A stretch of 64,000 bases of DNA, taken from an archaeon. Lineage in GTDB: Archaea > Methanobacteriota_B > Thermococci > Methanofastidiosales > NM3. The translations under genes were made by a program, and so were the position numbers. A model generated the notes under the pieces. The model searched no databases and was not told the origin of the DNA. It was given only the letters and a program-made list of their open reading frames with translations. Shown in pieces: positions 1 to 8,352 of this stretch. Where the stretch lies: positions 1 through 64,000 of the forward strand of contig RXIG01000008.1 of NCBI GenBank assembly GCA_004212155.1. The letters run 5' to 3'. The first letter of the stretch is position 1. Every line of letters starts with the position of its first letter.

Positions 1-80
1 AACGACTCGGCCTCGTCGCCTTTGAGCTCCTTTTGCTCTGTCTTTCCATTAGGATATGAAACAACTAACTTGACTTCCAT
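1..80 (-). CDS. rps6e: Ribosomal protein S6e, N-terminal fragment
   Basis: Only the first 26 codons lie in the window, and the gene runs off the left edge. The reading begins MEVKLVVSYPNGKTEQKELK, which matches the conserved N-terminus of archaeal small-subunit protein S6e, where a short beta strand precedes a GKTxQ-type turn. The ATG (78-80) lies directly after the aIF5B stop codon, so the gene is the next member of the L7Ae-S28e-L24e-Ndk-aIF5B transcription unit. S6e next to these genes is a common archaeal arrangement. The fragment is too short to judge anything beyond identity. Confidence 0.8.
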   Translation of the reverse strand, partial: MEVKLVVSYPNGKTEQKELKGDEAES

Positions 81-1835
81 TTACCCACCCCATAACAATG
101 TTTTCTTTTTCAATTTTGATAAGAATGATACGACTTCCTCCTCTTCTGGAGCAAGTTCTATCTCTTTGAGCCTTTCGATGTTCGAATTGGGCATGTCGAT
201 ATATAAAACTTCGCCTTCCTCTATCTGCCGCCCCACGGTGGGGCCCTCGATGGAGACGGCTACCTGCTTGCCCGCGGTCGCGACCTTGAGGAACTCGTCC
301 CCTTCCTTGATGCCCTTGATCTTGCCGACCTTCGTGCCGTCCCCCTTGATGATGGCCCGATTGGGCTCGATGCGCCCTGCAAGGACCTCGACGCCCACGA
401 TGGCGGGCTTGGCCTTGCGAAACACCATCTGCGGAAGGAGCATGAACTTGCCAGGATAGATGAGCCCCATCTTCTTGCGCTCCTCCTCCTCGCGCTTCAT
501 GCGCTCCAGAAGCTCCTCGTAGTCCTCGAGCAGCTTGTAGATGATGTCCGAGCGGATCACCGGGATGTCGGCGCGGTCGGCCATCTCCTGGATCTCCTCG
601 CTCACCGAGACGTTGAACGCGAGGATCACCGCGTCGTAGATATTCTTTTCGGCAACGGAGACCGCCTCGATGACGTCTTTTTTCTGTACGTCGCCGATAT
701 CGGCGTTGCGTATCGGAATCTCCTTGCGCCTCAACGTGCCCACGATCGCCTCGAGGCTCCCGAGCGTGTCGGCCTTCACGATGAGGCCGGTGGTGTCGCG
801 CGCGATCCTGAACTTGCGTATCTCGGCCATGATCGTCGAGCGCGCTTGGTCGATGTCCTCGGTGGCCGACATGAGCGGCGAGCCGGCAAGCACGTCGTCA
901 AGCCCCGGTGCCGCGATCTTGATGCCCGCGGCGCTTGGGACCTCGTCCACGGTCTCGAAGCGATAGCGCGGGTCGCGTATCTCCTCGAGCGCGCGTGGCT
1001 TGAGCAGCGCGCGCACCTTCGTCTGGACGATGCCGTTCCTGCCGCCGAGCACGATGATGTCGCCAGCGTGCAGCGTGCCGTCGGAGATGATGACGTCGAT
1101 GGTGGTGCCAAAGCCGGTCGTCTCCTTGACCTCGAGGACGGTGCCCTTGGCTGGTCCATCGATCGAGACGTTGAGGCGCCGTTCGAGATAACGCTGGGAG
1201 AGTCCAGCAAGCAGCATCATGATCTCGGCCACGCCCACACCCTGTATAGCCGATGCGGGCACGAGGGCGATCGACTTCGTGAAGTCCTTGATCAGGTCGA
1301 ACCGCTGGGACTCGAACCCGTTGTCATACAGCTGGCCCATGATCTCATACATCTTGTTGTCGATGGCGCGGCGCACGCCCTCGTCCTGCGCCCGGTAGGT
1401 GCGCATGAACGAGTTGTCGCCGATGGGCTTCCATCCCCGTACGCGGTCGACCTTGTTGAGGACGACAAAAAACGGCGTCTTGAACTGCTTGAGGATGGTG
1501 AGCGACTCGATGGTCTGGGGCTGCAGGCCCTCGTTGATGTCGATGATGAGAACGGCGATGTCCGCAAGGCTGCCGCCGCGGGAACGAAGCGTCGTGAACG
1601 CCTCGTGGCCCGGCGTGTCGATAAACAGCAGCCCCGGGATGGTGAGCGTGAGATTCTTCACAAGGTCGCCGCACTGTTCCTTCACGACCTCGATGGGCAC
1701 CTCGGTGGCGCCGATGTGCTGCGTGATGCCGCCCGCTTCGTGGCTGACGACCTTGGTCCCCCTGATGCGGTCAAGGAGGGTCGTCTTGCCATGGTCGACG
1801 TGACCAAGCACTGCAACGATAGGCTGGCGGATCAC
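81..1835 (-). CDS. infB: Translation initiation factor aIF5B (IF2-like GTPase)
   Basis: A GTPase that promotes ribosomal subunit joining and initiator tRNA placement. The N-terminus carries the G1 motif GHVDHGKTTLLD, followed by G3 DTPGHE and G4 NKVDR; the C-terminal half contains the beta-barrel and IF2-like domains expected for the family, and the length (584 aa) is typical of archaeal factors without an N-terminal extension. I place the start at the GTG at 1835 because the upstream GTG at 1844 is itself part of a GAGGTGA ribosome binding site five bases before 1835; the result is MIRQPIVAVLGHVDHGKTT. It follows ndk by a short gap and precedes S6e, in a translation operon. Confidence 0.95.
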   Translation of the reverse strand: MIRQPIVAVLGHVDHGKTTLLDRIRGTKVVSHEAGGITQHIGATEVPIEVVKEQCGDLVKNLTLTIPGLLFIDTPGHEAFTTLRSRGGSLADIAVLIIDINEGLQPQTIESLTILKQFKTPFFVVLNKVDRVRGWKPIGDNSFMRTYRAQDEGVRRAIDNKMYEIMGQLYDNGFESQRFDLIKDFTKSIALVPASAIQGVGVAEIMMLLAGLSQRYLERRLNVSIDGPAKGTVLEVKETTGFGTTIDVIISDGTLHAGDIIVLGGRNGIVQTKVRALLKPRALEEIRDPRYRFETVDEVPSAAGIKIAAPGLDDVLAGSPLMSATEDIDQARSTIMAEIRKFRIARDTTGLIVKADTLGSLEAIVGTLRRKEIPIRNADIGDVQKKDVIEAVSVAEKNIYDAVILAFNVSVSEEIQEMADRADIPVIRSDIIYKLLEDYEELLERMKREEEERKKMGLIYPGKFMLLPQMVFRKAKPAIVGVEVLAGRIEPNRAIIKGDGTKVGKIKGIKEGDEFLKVATAGKQVAVSIEGPTVGRQIEEGEVLYIDMPNSNIERLKEIELAPEEEEVVSFLSKLKKKTLLWGG

Positions 1836-1853
1836 ACACTTCACCTCGGGAGA

Positions 1854-2303
1854 TCAGAGCGTTTTGGCGTCATCGTAGTCCAAGAGCTCCTCGTCCGAGA
1901 AGAAGAGGCCCATCTCTCGCTTGGCAGACTCGGGCGAGTCCGACGCGTGTATCGTGTTGTACATGTTGTCGCCCTTGATGAATCCGAGGTCGCCGCGGAT
2001 CGTGCCGGGTTCCGACTTGAGCGGATGCGTGGCGCCGGCGAGCTTTCGCGTCACGGTGATGGCGTCCTCGCCCTCGACGACGCCAACGAGCACCGGCGAC
2101 ATGCATATGTAGTCGACGAGCGAGTCGAAAAACGACTTTCCCACGTGCTCGGCGTAGTGGCGCTCTGCCAGCGCGCGGTCGAACTGGATGAGTTTCATCG
2201 CCACGAAGCGGTAGCCCTTCTGCTCGAAACGGGAGATGACGTCTCCCATGCGGCCGCGGAGCACCGCGTCCGGTTTGAGAATTATGAGTGTGCGTTCGAT
2301 CAT
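1854..2303 (-). CDS. ndk: Nucleoside diphosphate kinase
   Basis: Transfers the gamma phosphate between nucleoside triphosphates and diphosphates through a phosphohistidine. The protein has 149 residues, the usual family size, begins MIERTLIILKPDAVLRG (the substrate-contacting KPD segment), and carries the catalytic histidine at about residue 119 in NTIHASDS. It lies between L24e and aIF5B on the same strand with gaps of roughly ten bases, so it is co-transcribed with ribosomal protein genes, a common archaeal order. Nothing is missing from the fold as far as can be seen. Confidence 0.97.
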   Translation of the reverse strand: MIERTLIILKPDAVLRGRMGDVISRFEQKGYRFVAMKLIQFDRALAERHYAEHVGKSFFDSLVDYICMSPVLVGVVEGEDAITVTRKLAGATHPLKSEPGTIRGDLGFIKGDNMYNTIHASDSPESAKREMGLFFSDEELLDYDDAKTL

Positions 2304-2316
2304 GCTACCGCGCCCC

Positions 2317-2520
2317 TTACTGCTTGAGCCTCTGCTCTTTCTCTTGGCGGTATTTTTCCGTCCAGCGGGTCGTTCGCGCCTTGCGCTTCAGGGAGATCTG
2401 GTTCTTCTCGCACTTCTTCGAGCAGAAGTGGAAGATGGTCCCATCCTTTCTCACGTACATGGTGCCGGTACCCGGCTCGATTGGTTCTCCACAGAACGTA
2501 CATTCTATTCGTCGCGGCAT
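2317..2520 (-). CDS. rpl24e: Ribosomal protein L24e
   Basis: A small zinc-ribbon protein of the large ribosomal subunit. The sequence MPRRIECTFCGEPIEPGTG contains the first CxxC pair and HFCSKKCEKN the second pair, giving a four-cysteine zinc site. The tail is basic (RTTRWTEKYR), as in the family. The start is the ATG at 2520, because AGGTGAT immediately upstream (2525-2531) serves as the ribosome binding site and absorbs the earlier in-frame GTG and ATG. The gene sits five bases after S28e and before ndk. Confidence 0.95.
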   Translation of the reverse strand: MPRRIECTFCGEPIEPGTGTMYVRKDGTIFHFCSKKCEKNQISLKRKARTTRWTEKYRQEKEQRLKQ

Positions 2521-2525
2521 GATCA

Positions 2526-2744
2526 TCACCTAGGCGTTCGTATCTCTTTGGCCTCTCGGTCCGTCTCGCGCAGCATGAGCACGTCGCCCGGACGCACGGG
2601 GCCCTTGATGTTTCTCGTAAGTATGCGTCCCTTGTCGTTGCCATCGAGGACCTTGCACTTCACCTGGAATATCTCCCCGGTGACACCGGTCCTTGAGACG
2701 ATGTCGATGACCTCTGCAGGTATTCCTCTGTCTTCGTCTGCCAT
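2526..2744 (-). CDS. rps28e: Ribosomal protein S28e
   Basis: A small-subunit OB-fold protein of 72 residues. It begins [20 protein letters not shown] and ends with the conserved [12 protein letters not shown] segment of S28e. An in-frame GTG at 2753 overlaps the L7Ae stop codon, but the ATG at 2744, preceded by AAGTGAT, gives the family-typical N-terminus. It lies between L7Ae and L24e, the conserved archaeal order L7Ae-S28e-L24e-Ndk. Confidence 0.96.
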   Translation of the reverse strand: MADEDRGIPAEVIDIVSRTGVTGEIFQVKCKVLDGNDKGRILTRNIKGPVRPGDVLMLRETDREAKEIRTPR

Positions 2745-2749
2745 GCGTA

Positions 2750-3106
2750 TCACTTGAACTCATTGACTTTCGTGACGATTTCGGCGACGAGGGTCTTTGA
2801 CTTGCCTTCCTTGACGATGCTCGTGGCAGCCGTCGGCACCTCGATGCCCGTGGCCTGGCCCAGCTCGTCCTTTCGCGGGACGAAGATGTAGGGCACCTTC
2901 TTCTCATCGCACAGGTAGGGGATGTGCGCGACGATCTCCTCGGGCGAGACATCCTCGGCGATGAGCACGAGCTTGGCGGTCCCTCGCTCGATATACTTCG
3001 TCGTCTCGTTCGTTCCCTTCGTTACCTTTCCGGTGTCTCGTGCAAGCTCCAAGGCCTCGTATGCCTTCTCGACAAGTTCCTTGGGCACGTCAAACTTTTT
3101 CAACAT
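2750..3106 (-). CDS. rpl7ae: Ribosomal protein L7Ae
   Basis: Binds kink-turn RNA in the ribosome and, in archaea, in C/D and H/ACA guide RNPs and RNase P. The protein has 118 residues. It includes the RNA-contacting [13 protein letters not shown] segment, the [10 protein letters not shown] strand, and the hydrophobic loop near [13 protein letters not shown]. It is the first gene of the operon; AGGTGAT lies five bases before the ATG, and a TATA box lies about 100 bp upstream (3208-3216). The N-terminal residues [20 protein letters not shown] match family expectation. Confidence 0.97.
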   Translation of the reverse strand: MLKKFDVPKELVEKAYEALELARDTGKVTKGTNETTKYIERGTAKLVLIAEDVSPEEIVAHIPYLCDEKKVPYIFVPRKDELGQATGIEVPTAATSIVKEGKSKTLVAEIVTKVNEFK

Positions 3107-3207
3107 GTTATATCACCTCATCCTTCATTCGGTGGCGTCCGGGCCACCCTCGGTCGATGATTTTCTTTAAAATAGAATCATCTGGCGTAGAAAGGTACGT
3201 ATGCCCG

Positions 3208-3216
3208 TTTATAAAG
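3208..3216 (-). promoter_or_regulatory. TATA box for the L7Ae-aIF5B operon
   Basis: Read on the minus strand the sequence is CTTTATAAA, a near-consensus archaeal TATA element. It predicts a transcription start near 3185, which leaves an untranslated leader of about 80 nt before the L7Ae ATG. No other TATA-like site is as good in the 200 bp between L7Ae and the neighbouring surface-protein gene, whose 3' end lies on the far side. Confidence 0.65.
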
Positions 3217-3308
3217 ATTGTGGTTTTAGGGCCTGGCACGATACTCGTCATAGCGTAGCTACGTTGAATATGTGGAAAAAGGAAAATAAAGGCCCCTGAC
3301 GGGGCGCA

Positions 3309-4664
3309 TTACAGCAATTGAGAAAGCTCGCCCATGAGCGTGTTCGCCTTTGCGAGCTCGCCGGACGCATATATGGGATTTGCCAGCCCTGTCGCATTTC
3401 CCATGTGCTCCTGGATGCGCTCGATGAGTGAGGTCATCTCATCTGTCGGCTCTGAGGGAAGCTGCGCTGAAAGCTCGTTCCACGCGACAAGAGTGTTGTC
3501 CAACTGCGTACGTACAAGCGGCATGATCGAGACGGGGGACCACGGCGATGCAGGCATGGACTGTCGATACTCGTAGGCACCCATGTCGTACGCCGTGCCT
3601 TGTGGACGTGCAATGCCGAGGATGTCGTCTGTGACGCCGCCAAACGCCGGGCCGCTCGTGTTCGTCCCCGTGTCGATACAGGGTGAATCAGCGCTTAATG
3701 AGACGTCAGCGGGTGCATCGACAAAAAGCGGGTCGACATAGATATTGCCAATTCCGGGTATTATGCTCGAAATATTCGAGTAGGTAACAATCGGGGTGCT
3801 ACCTGTAGCGTTGTGAATACTATTCCAGATGATACAGTTCGTTATAATGGGCGATGATTTGGAGTTGTATATCCCGCTGCCAAATATATCGGTAAACAAA
3901 CTCCCCGTACCATCAATATCTCTAGCGGCTGATGCCATCAATGAGTTATAAGCTATGGTGCAGTTGACAATGATCGGGCTAGACTCCCTGAGGTACATCG
4001 CTGCACCTGAAGAAACGGCGTTGGCATCGCCTGCTCCTGAAGCCTCTGCGAGTGATTGAGCCATGTTTTCTGTGAAGATGCAATTGGTAATGGATACGAT
4101 TGACCATCCGATATACACCCCGCCACCCCGTGCTTCAGCGCTGGCAGATGCAGTATTATTAGTGGCTTTGGCATACGCCGTGTTTTTTGTGAAGATGCAA
4201 TTGGTAATGGTCACAAGAGAATACGAGATGTGCATGCCGCCGCCTTCGGATATGGAGGAAACGGTCGTAGCGATTGAACCAGTGGCCACCGAGGACATCA
4301 TCCCATTGGTGATGGTGAATCCATCGATGGTGATCTCGTAAGTACCGAAGGATGTGGTGTCGGTGTTTGTTATAGTAATAACGGGACCAGTGCTACCCCC
4401 ATCAAGGATGGTCGTTTCGGGCCCAGCTATGCTGACAAGGGAAAACGATTTTTGTAGACTCGCACCATTGATAAAAATATGGCAGTTATCATAAGTTCCC
4501 GGCTGGAAGTATATCGTCCCGCCATCCTCCACATTGGCGATGGCATATCCAATGTCACTCCCAGGGGACACGGTCATATCGGCCGTGACGGACGCAGGGA
4601 GAACGGTAAGAAGCGATGCAAAGAGTAGCAGCGTGACAAGGGCAGAGGAAATATCTTTTCTCAT
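3309..4664 (-). CDS. Secreted right-handed beta-helix surface protein
   Basis: The first 25 or so residues form a signal peptide (MMRKD, then a hydrophobic run ending near ASVTADM). The body contains parallel beta-helix repeats with recurring ITNCIFTxN and GGGMHI/GGGVYI motifs, like NosD and polymorphic outer membrane proteins. It closes with the DPLFVDAPADVSL...SPCIDTGT block common in such proteins. The last 76 residues form a distinct helical region containing EHMGNATGLANPIYASGEL, shared with two other secreted proteins in this window. No transmembrane anchor or LPXTG-like signal is visible. SD GGTGA precedes the ATG at 4664. Probably an S-layer-associated or adhesive protein; the ligand is unknown. 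Confidence 0.8.
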   Translation of the reverse strand: MRKDISSALVTLLLFASLLTVLPASVTADMTVSPGSDIGYAIANVEDGGTIYFQPGTYDNCHIFINGASLQKSFSLVSIAGPETTILDGGSTGPVITITNTDTTSFGTYEITIDGFTITNGMMSSVATGSIATTVSSISEGGGMHISYSLVTITNCIFTKNTAYAKATNNTASASAEARGGGVYIGWSIVSITNCIFTENMAQSLAEASGAGDANAVSSGAAMYLRESSPIIVNCTIAYNSLMASAARDIDGTGSLFTDIFGSGIYNSKSSPIITNCIIWNSIHNATGSTPIVTYSNISSIIPGIGNIYVDPLFVDAPADVSLSADSPCIDTGTNTSGPAFGGVTDDILGIARPQGTAYDMGAYEYRQSMPASPWSPVSIMPLVRTQLDNTLVAWNELSAQLPSEPTDEMTSLIERIQEHMGNATGLANPIYASGELAKANTLMGELSQLL

Positions 4665-5076
4665 CATATTCACCAGGGGAAATAAATATAATATTAATAA
4701 TTTTTAACGGCAAATATATAAAAACATATCGTTTTTTGTAATATAATTTCAAATAATTTTACATGAAAAAAGTTATGATTTAAATTTTTTTAATGAAATT
4801 AATTTTTATTACGTTAATAACCCATCCAGCATACATAGGAATTCCATAGGATAAAGGCTCGTTACGTTCATATAAATGACAAAAAAAATTATAAGACTTA
4901 ATGGATAGTGATAGAGAGAGTAGTCACAGCATGGAAGATATATATGTATAATCTACTGAAATTAAGAATATTATTCCTATGGATAATCCATCCATGGTTA
5001 TGTTTTTTATAGTAATAACGATAGTGTTACTTTGGGAGGAACACCTTCAGACGAAGGTGTGAGAGGAGGAATACAT
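4665..5076. other. AT-rich divergent intergenic region with mta promoter elements
   Basis: About 410 bp with no credible gene. It separates the beta-helix gene (leftward) from the methanol operon (rightward). Plus-strand TATA-like sites are seen at 4938-4946 (GATATATATG) and 5003-5012 (TTTTTTATAG). A 13-bp palindrome, ATGGATAATCCAT, lies at 4979-4991 between them, and TCCATAGG near 4845 is the inverse of CCTATGGA near 4977. These are plausible operator sequences for methanol-responsive control, but function is inferred only from position and symmetry. Confidence 0.5.
5041..5060 (+). promoter_or_regulatory. Perfect leader hairpin upstream of mtaA
   Basis: ACACCTTC and GAAGGTGT form a perfect 8-bp stem around the loop AGAC. 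The hairpin is flanked by two GGAGGA motifs (5035-5040 and 5065-5070), the second of which is the likely ribosome binding site of mtaA. If the TATA-like element at 5003-5012 is used, the transcript would begin close to the hairpin. It could act in mRNA stability or in translational control. No homologous leader is known to me. Confidence 0.55.
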
Positions 5077-6084
5077 ATCGATGCGGATACGCAACTGATC
5101 ACTGCACTGCACGGCGAAGCAACCGACTTCGTACCGGTGACGTCGGTGACACAGACGGCGACACTCGAACAGATGAAGGCATCGGGTGCTGCATGGCCAG
5201 CCGCCCACACCGACCCACACAAGCTCTATATGCTGGCTAACACCTTCAGGTCGCTGACAGGCATACCCGTCATACGCATACCGTTCGAAATCACCCTAGA
5301 AGCGGAGGCGCTTGGATGCGCCCTCAACATGGGAAAGATGGACAAGACCCCGTACGTGAACGAACCAGTCGGGCACTTACCCGATTCGGTCCCGAGAGAT
5401 GCCACGTCGCTGGGGCGGGTCTCCGTCATACTGGAAGCGCTCGACCTTATCGAGCAGAAAGTGCCACATGACGTTCCCGTCGTGGTGGGCGTGACAGGAC
5501 CGTTCACGCTCGCGGGCCATCTCGCGGGGATCGAGAACCTCGTCAAATGGACGCGTACAGACCCTGATACGGTTCAAGAGTATCTCACTTTGGCCACCAC
5601 CTTTCTGAACGATTATCTTGAATCGTTGGGCACGCGATCCGTTGATGTCGTGTCGATACTTGAACCGAGCGCCTCCACAGATATGATAAGCCCTAGCGCA
5701 TTCAAGCGTTTCGTGATGCCAATGCTCAAGGAATTGGCAGATGCGACAGAGACCACCAAGGTGCTCCATATCTGCGGAGACTGTACCCCGATCCTGGAGT
5801 ACATGGCACAAAGCGGATACAGCGGACTAAGCGTCGAATCGGCGGTAAGCGTGAAGAAGGCGCGTCGCATCGTCAAGGAGTCTGTGTCGCTTGTGGGCAA
5901 CATCGACCCCGTGTCGGTGCTGCTACAGGGCGACCATGACACCGTTGCGGAGGCGACGGAGAAGGCCATACTCGAGGGCATCGACGTCGTGGCACCGGGA
6001 TGCGGACTCGCTCCAGCGACACCCACCGAAAACATCGTTACCATGAGAAAGGAAACCGAGCGCATCGTAAACGAATACCAGTAA
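5077..6084 (+). CDS. mtaA: Methylcobamide:CoM methyltransferase (MtaA/MtbA family)
   Basis: A zinc enzyme of the uroporphyrinogen-decarboxylase fold that moves the methyl group from methylated MtaC to coenzyme M. The zinc ligands are visible as His231 and Cys233 in VLHICGDCT and Cys309 in APGCGLAPATP. The family N-terminus aligns at LITALHGEATDFVPVTSVTQ. No ATG, GTG or TTG lies where it is needed: the strong SD GGAGGA (5065-5070) is followed six bases later by ATC (5077), with ATA at 5071 as an alternative. Open frame continues back to GTG 5059 and TTG 5032, but neither has a suitable SD. It is the first gene of the mtaA-mtaC-mtaB operon. Whether it is MtaA (methanol) or MtbA (methylamines) rests mainly on the neighbours. 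Confidence 0.9.
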   Translation: MDADTQLITALHGEATDFVPVTSVTQTATLEQMKASGAAWPAAHTDPHKLYMLANTFRSLTGIPVIRIPFEITLEAEALGCALNMGKMDKTPYVNEPVGHLPDSVPRDATSLGRVSVILEALDLIEQKVPHDVPVVVGVTGPFTLAGHLAGIENLVKWTRTDPDTVQEYLTLATTFLNDYLESLGTRSVDVVSILEPSASTDMISPSAFKRFVMPMLKELADATETTKVLHICGDCTPILEYMAQSGYSGLSVESAVSVKKARRIVKESVSLVGNIDPVSVLLQGDHDTVAEATEKAILEGIDVVAPGCGLAPATPTENIVTMRKETERIVNEYQ

Positions 6085-6117
6085 AACGCCTCCCGACCAC
6101 CAAAAAGGGGGAGAAAT

Positions 6118-6915
6118 ATGGCGCTCAAGAAGATTAAGGAAAGAAGCATGGCGTTGGACATTGACCCGGACGATATCCTCGTTAGGTACAATGTCCGACT
6201 CGAAAAGGAGATCACGCCAGAGGAGGCGGCAGAAGAGCTCTACCCGGACGACCCTCTCCTCAAGCCGATAGCACAGGCAGTGTTTGTGGGGGACGAGGAA
6301 GGCGTTGTCGCAGGGCTCGAAAAAGCTATTTCTGAGGGAAGAGAACCGCTCAAGCTCATCGATGAGGCGCTCATCGGCGGGATGAACGTCGTCTCCAAGC
6401 TCTACGACGAGGCTGTCATCTACCTGCCCGACGTGATGCTGTCCTCCGACGCGATGCAAAAGGGCATCGAATATTGCAAGTCGAAGGCAACTTCCGACAT
6501 GAAGCCCAAGGGCACGGTCATCTGCCACGTGGCAGAGGGCGACGTACACGACATCGGAAAGACCATCGTCGTGGCGTTGCTGCGGGCCAACGGCTACAAC
6601 GTCGTCGACCTCGGGCGAGACTGTCCCGTCGAGGAGGTCGTCGAGCATGTTGAGAAGGAACGGCCGCTGATGCTCACGGGCACGGCGCTCATGACAACGA
6701 CGATGTATGCCTTCAAGCACATCAACGACAAGCTCAAGGAGAAGAATCTTGCGCTCCCGTTCGTCTGCGGAGGCGGCGCGGTGAATCAGGACTTCGTCTC
6801 GAAGCTCGAGTTTGGCGTCTACGGTGAGGAGGCGCCCCAGGCGCCGAGAATGGCGGCAAGCATACTGTCTGGAGCCACTGTAGAAAAGCTCAGGGAGGAG
6901 TTCCATAAGCATTAG
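6118..6915 (+). CDS. mtaC: Methanol corrinoid protein MtaC
   Basis: The corrinoid carrier that accepts the methyl group from methanol through MtaB and donates it to MtaA. It has 265 residues: an N-terminal helical cap (B12-binding-2 type; DPDDILVRYNVRLEKEITPE onward), then a Rossmann B12-binding domain with the cobalt-coordinating histidine at about residue 144 in GDVHDIGKTIV. SD GGGGGAG precedes the ATG. It lies between mtaA (33 bp upstream) and mtaB (12 bp downstream), so the three subunits are one transcription unit. The mtaA-mtaC-mtaB order is compact and includes the CoM transferase, unlike unlinked mtaA genes known in some methanogens. Confidence 0.96.
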   Translation: MALKKIKERSMALDIDPDDILVRYNVRLEKEITPEEAAEELYPDDPLLKPIAQAVFVGDEEGVVAGLEKAISEGREPLKLIDEALIGGMNVVSKLYDEAVIYLPDVMLSSDAMQKGIEYCKSKATSDMKPKGTVICHVAEGDVHDIGKTIVVALLRANGYNVVDLGRDCPVEEVVEHVEKERPLMLTGTALMTTTMYAFKHINDKLKEKNLALPFVCGGGAVNQDFVSKLEFGVYGEEAPQAPRMAASILSGATVEKLREEFHKH

Positions 6916-6927
6916 GGGGTGACATGA

Positions 6928-8313
6928 ATGGTAAAACGATTCACGACCATGGCATATGACGACCCGGACGAGATGACGTTTGGCGTCGCGAAGGAACCTG
7001 TCAAAGCAGGACTCGGCCTCACGATAGGCGATGGGTTCACGACCCCTGAGATCAACTACGCTCCGCGCCCAGAGACCGCATCGTCAAAGGAGAAGCTCGT
7101 TAAGGAGTACAAGAGCATCACCACCGATATCATGGACCGCATGGTGGCCGTCGGATTCCCAGGCGTGGTGCTCGAGACCGAGCACGTGCAGGAGATGACC
7201 AACAATCCCGAATGGGGTGCGGCCGTCGCCCACGCCCAAAAGGAGATCATGGAAAAGTACCATGACGAGTACGGCATCAACTGCGCCCTCAGGCACACGC
7301 CTGGGGACATACGAGAGGACCGCGACTACCTGCGCCTCAGGGAGGACAAGTACGACACGCTCCTCAAGTCGTTCGAGCTGCTGGCAGAAAACGGTGTCGA
7401 CATGCTCTCGATCGAGAGTATGGGCGGAAAGGAGGTCTTCGACCACGCCATACTCCGTGACGACGTGCCCGGCGTCCTGTTCTCCATCGGATGTCTCGGC
7501 GCCATGGACATGGAGTACATCTGGAAGGACATCGTCAACATCGCCAAGAAGCACAATGTCGTACCGGCAGGTGACACGGACTGCGCCCAGGCCAACACGG
7601 CGATGTTCGTCGCAGGCGGTCTCCTTGACAAGAACCTTGCACACACTCTGGCCATCATCGCTCGAGCCATAGCTGCGAGCAGGACGCTTGTCGCATGGGA
7701 ATGCGGCGCCACAGGCCCGAACAAGGACTGCGGTTATGAGGGAACCATCCTCAAGTCGATAGGCGGACGGCCGATAACCCAGGAGGGAAAGACGTCGACG
7801 TGCGCCCACTCGGACGTCATGGGCAACCTCGTCATGCAGTGCTGCGACCTCTGGTCCAACGAGTCGGTCGAGTACCACGGAGAGTTCGGCGGCACATCGG
7901 TGCAGGCGTGGGGCGAGACACTGGCATACGACTGCACCCTCATGAACGTGGCGCTCAAGACAGGCACCGAAAAGACGCTGCGCGACCTGTTCATGCTCTC
8001 GGACAAGTACCGGGACCCGCAGGGCTACGTGCTGGCATATCCCAACGCATGGAAGGTGGGCAGGGCGATAGTCGAGGACGGAGACGACCTCTACCTGCGC
8101 GCCAAGAACGCGGCGCTCGAGACGTGCAACATCCTGGAGGAGGGCGTCAACGAGGGCCTCAAGCTCACGCGTTTCGAGACCAAGGCGCTGCGCGATGCAA
8201 AGATTGCCCTCGAGGGCCTTCCCGACGACCAGGACACATTCATCTCCGAGAGCCTCGACAAGTACAAGAAAGAGGTCAGGGTGTTCGAGCCGAAGCGCAA
8301 CTACGATCTCTGA
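6928..8313 (+). CDS. mtaB: Methanol:corrinoid methyltransferase MtaB
   Basis: A zinc-dependent TIM-barrel enzyme that activates methanol and methylates the Co(I) corrinoid on MtaC. It has 461 residues, the family length. Zinc ligands by comparison with the Methanosarcina enzyme are Glu163 (LSIESMGGK), Cys219 (GDTDCAQAN) and Cys268 (PNKDCGYEG). The C-terminal region keeps the conserved CCDLWSNESVEYHGEFGGT segment. There is no in-frame TAG where pyrrolysine would be expected, consistent with methanol rather than methylamine substrate. SD GGGGGTGA precedes the ATG. It ends the mta operon; a T-rich stretch follows at once. Confidence 0.97.
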   Translation: MVKRFTTMAYDDPDEMTFGVAKEPVKAGLGLTIGDGFTTPEINYAPRPETASSKEKLVKEYKSITTDIMDRMVAVGFPGVVLETEHVQEMTNNPEWGAAVAHAQKEIMEKYHDEYGINCALRHTPGDIREDRDYLRLREDKYDTLLKSFELLAENGVDMLSIESMGGKEVFDHAILRDDVPGVLFSIGCLGAMDMEYIWKDIVNIAKKHNVVPAGDTDCAQANTAMFVAGGLLDKNLAHTLAIIARAIAASRTLVAWECGATGPNKDCGYEGTILKSIGGRPITQEGKTSTCAHSDVMGNLVMQCCDLWSNESVEYHGEFGGTSVQAWGETLAYDCTLMNVALKTGTEKTLRDLFMLSDKYRDPQGYVLAYPNAWKVGRAIVEDGDDLYLRAKNAALETCNILEEGVNEGLKLTRFETKALRDAKIALEGLPDDQDTFISESLDKYKKEVRVFEPKRNYDL

Positions 8314-8320
8314 TCGACCT

Positions 8321-8342
8321 CTTCTTTTTTTCTTTTTTTATT
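8321..8342 (+). terminator. T-rich terminator after mtaB
   Basis: The sequence right after the mtaB stop contains two long T runs (CTTCTTTTTTTCTTTTTTTAT). Archaeal RNA polymerase commonly terminates at such runs without a hairpin. It separates the mta operon from ramA, which has its own TATA-like element about 15 bp further on. Confidence 0.5.
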
Positions 8343-8352
8343 TCGTGACCAA

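Noticed and set aside
846..2327. Long plus-strand frame (493 codons) opposite infB and ndk
   Set aside because: It is the antisense of two strongly conserved genes; the translation is rich in Arg, His, Asp and Leu as expected from a GC-rich shadow and has no SD or family pattern.
5081..5098. ATG 5081 as start after the second mtaA SD
   Set aside because: The frame stops after five codons (MRIRN), so it cannot encode MtaA; kept only as a possible leader decoy.
5923..6912. Minus-strand frame of 329 codons opposite mtaA/mtaC
   Set aside because: Shadow of mtaC; no motif, and mtaC is certain from its corrinoid-binding histidine motif.
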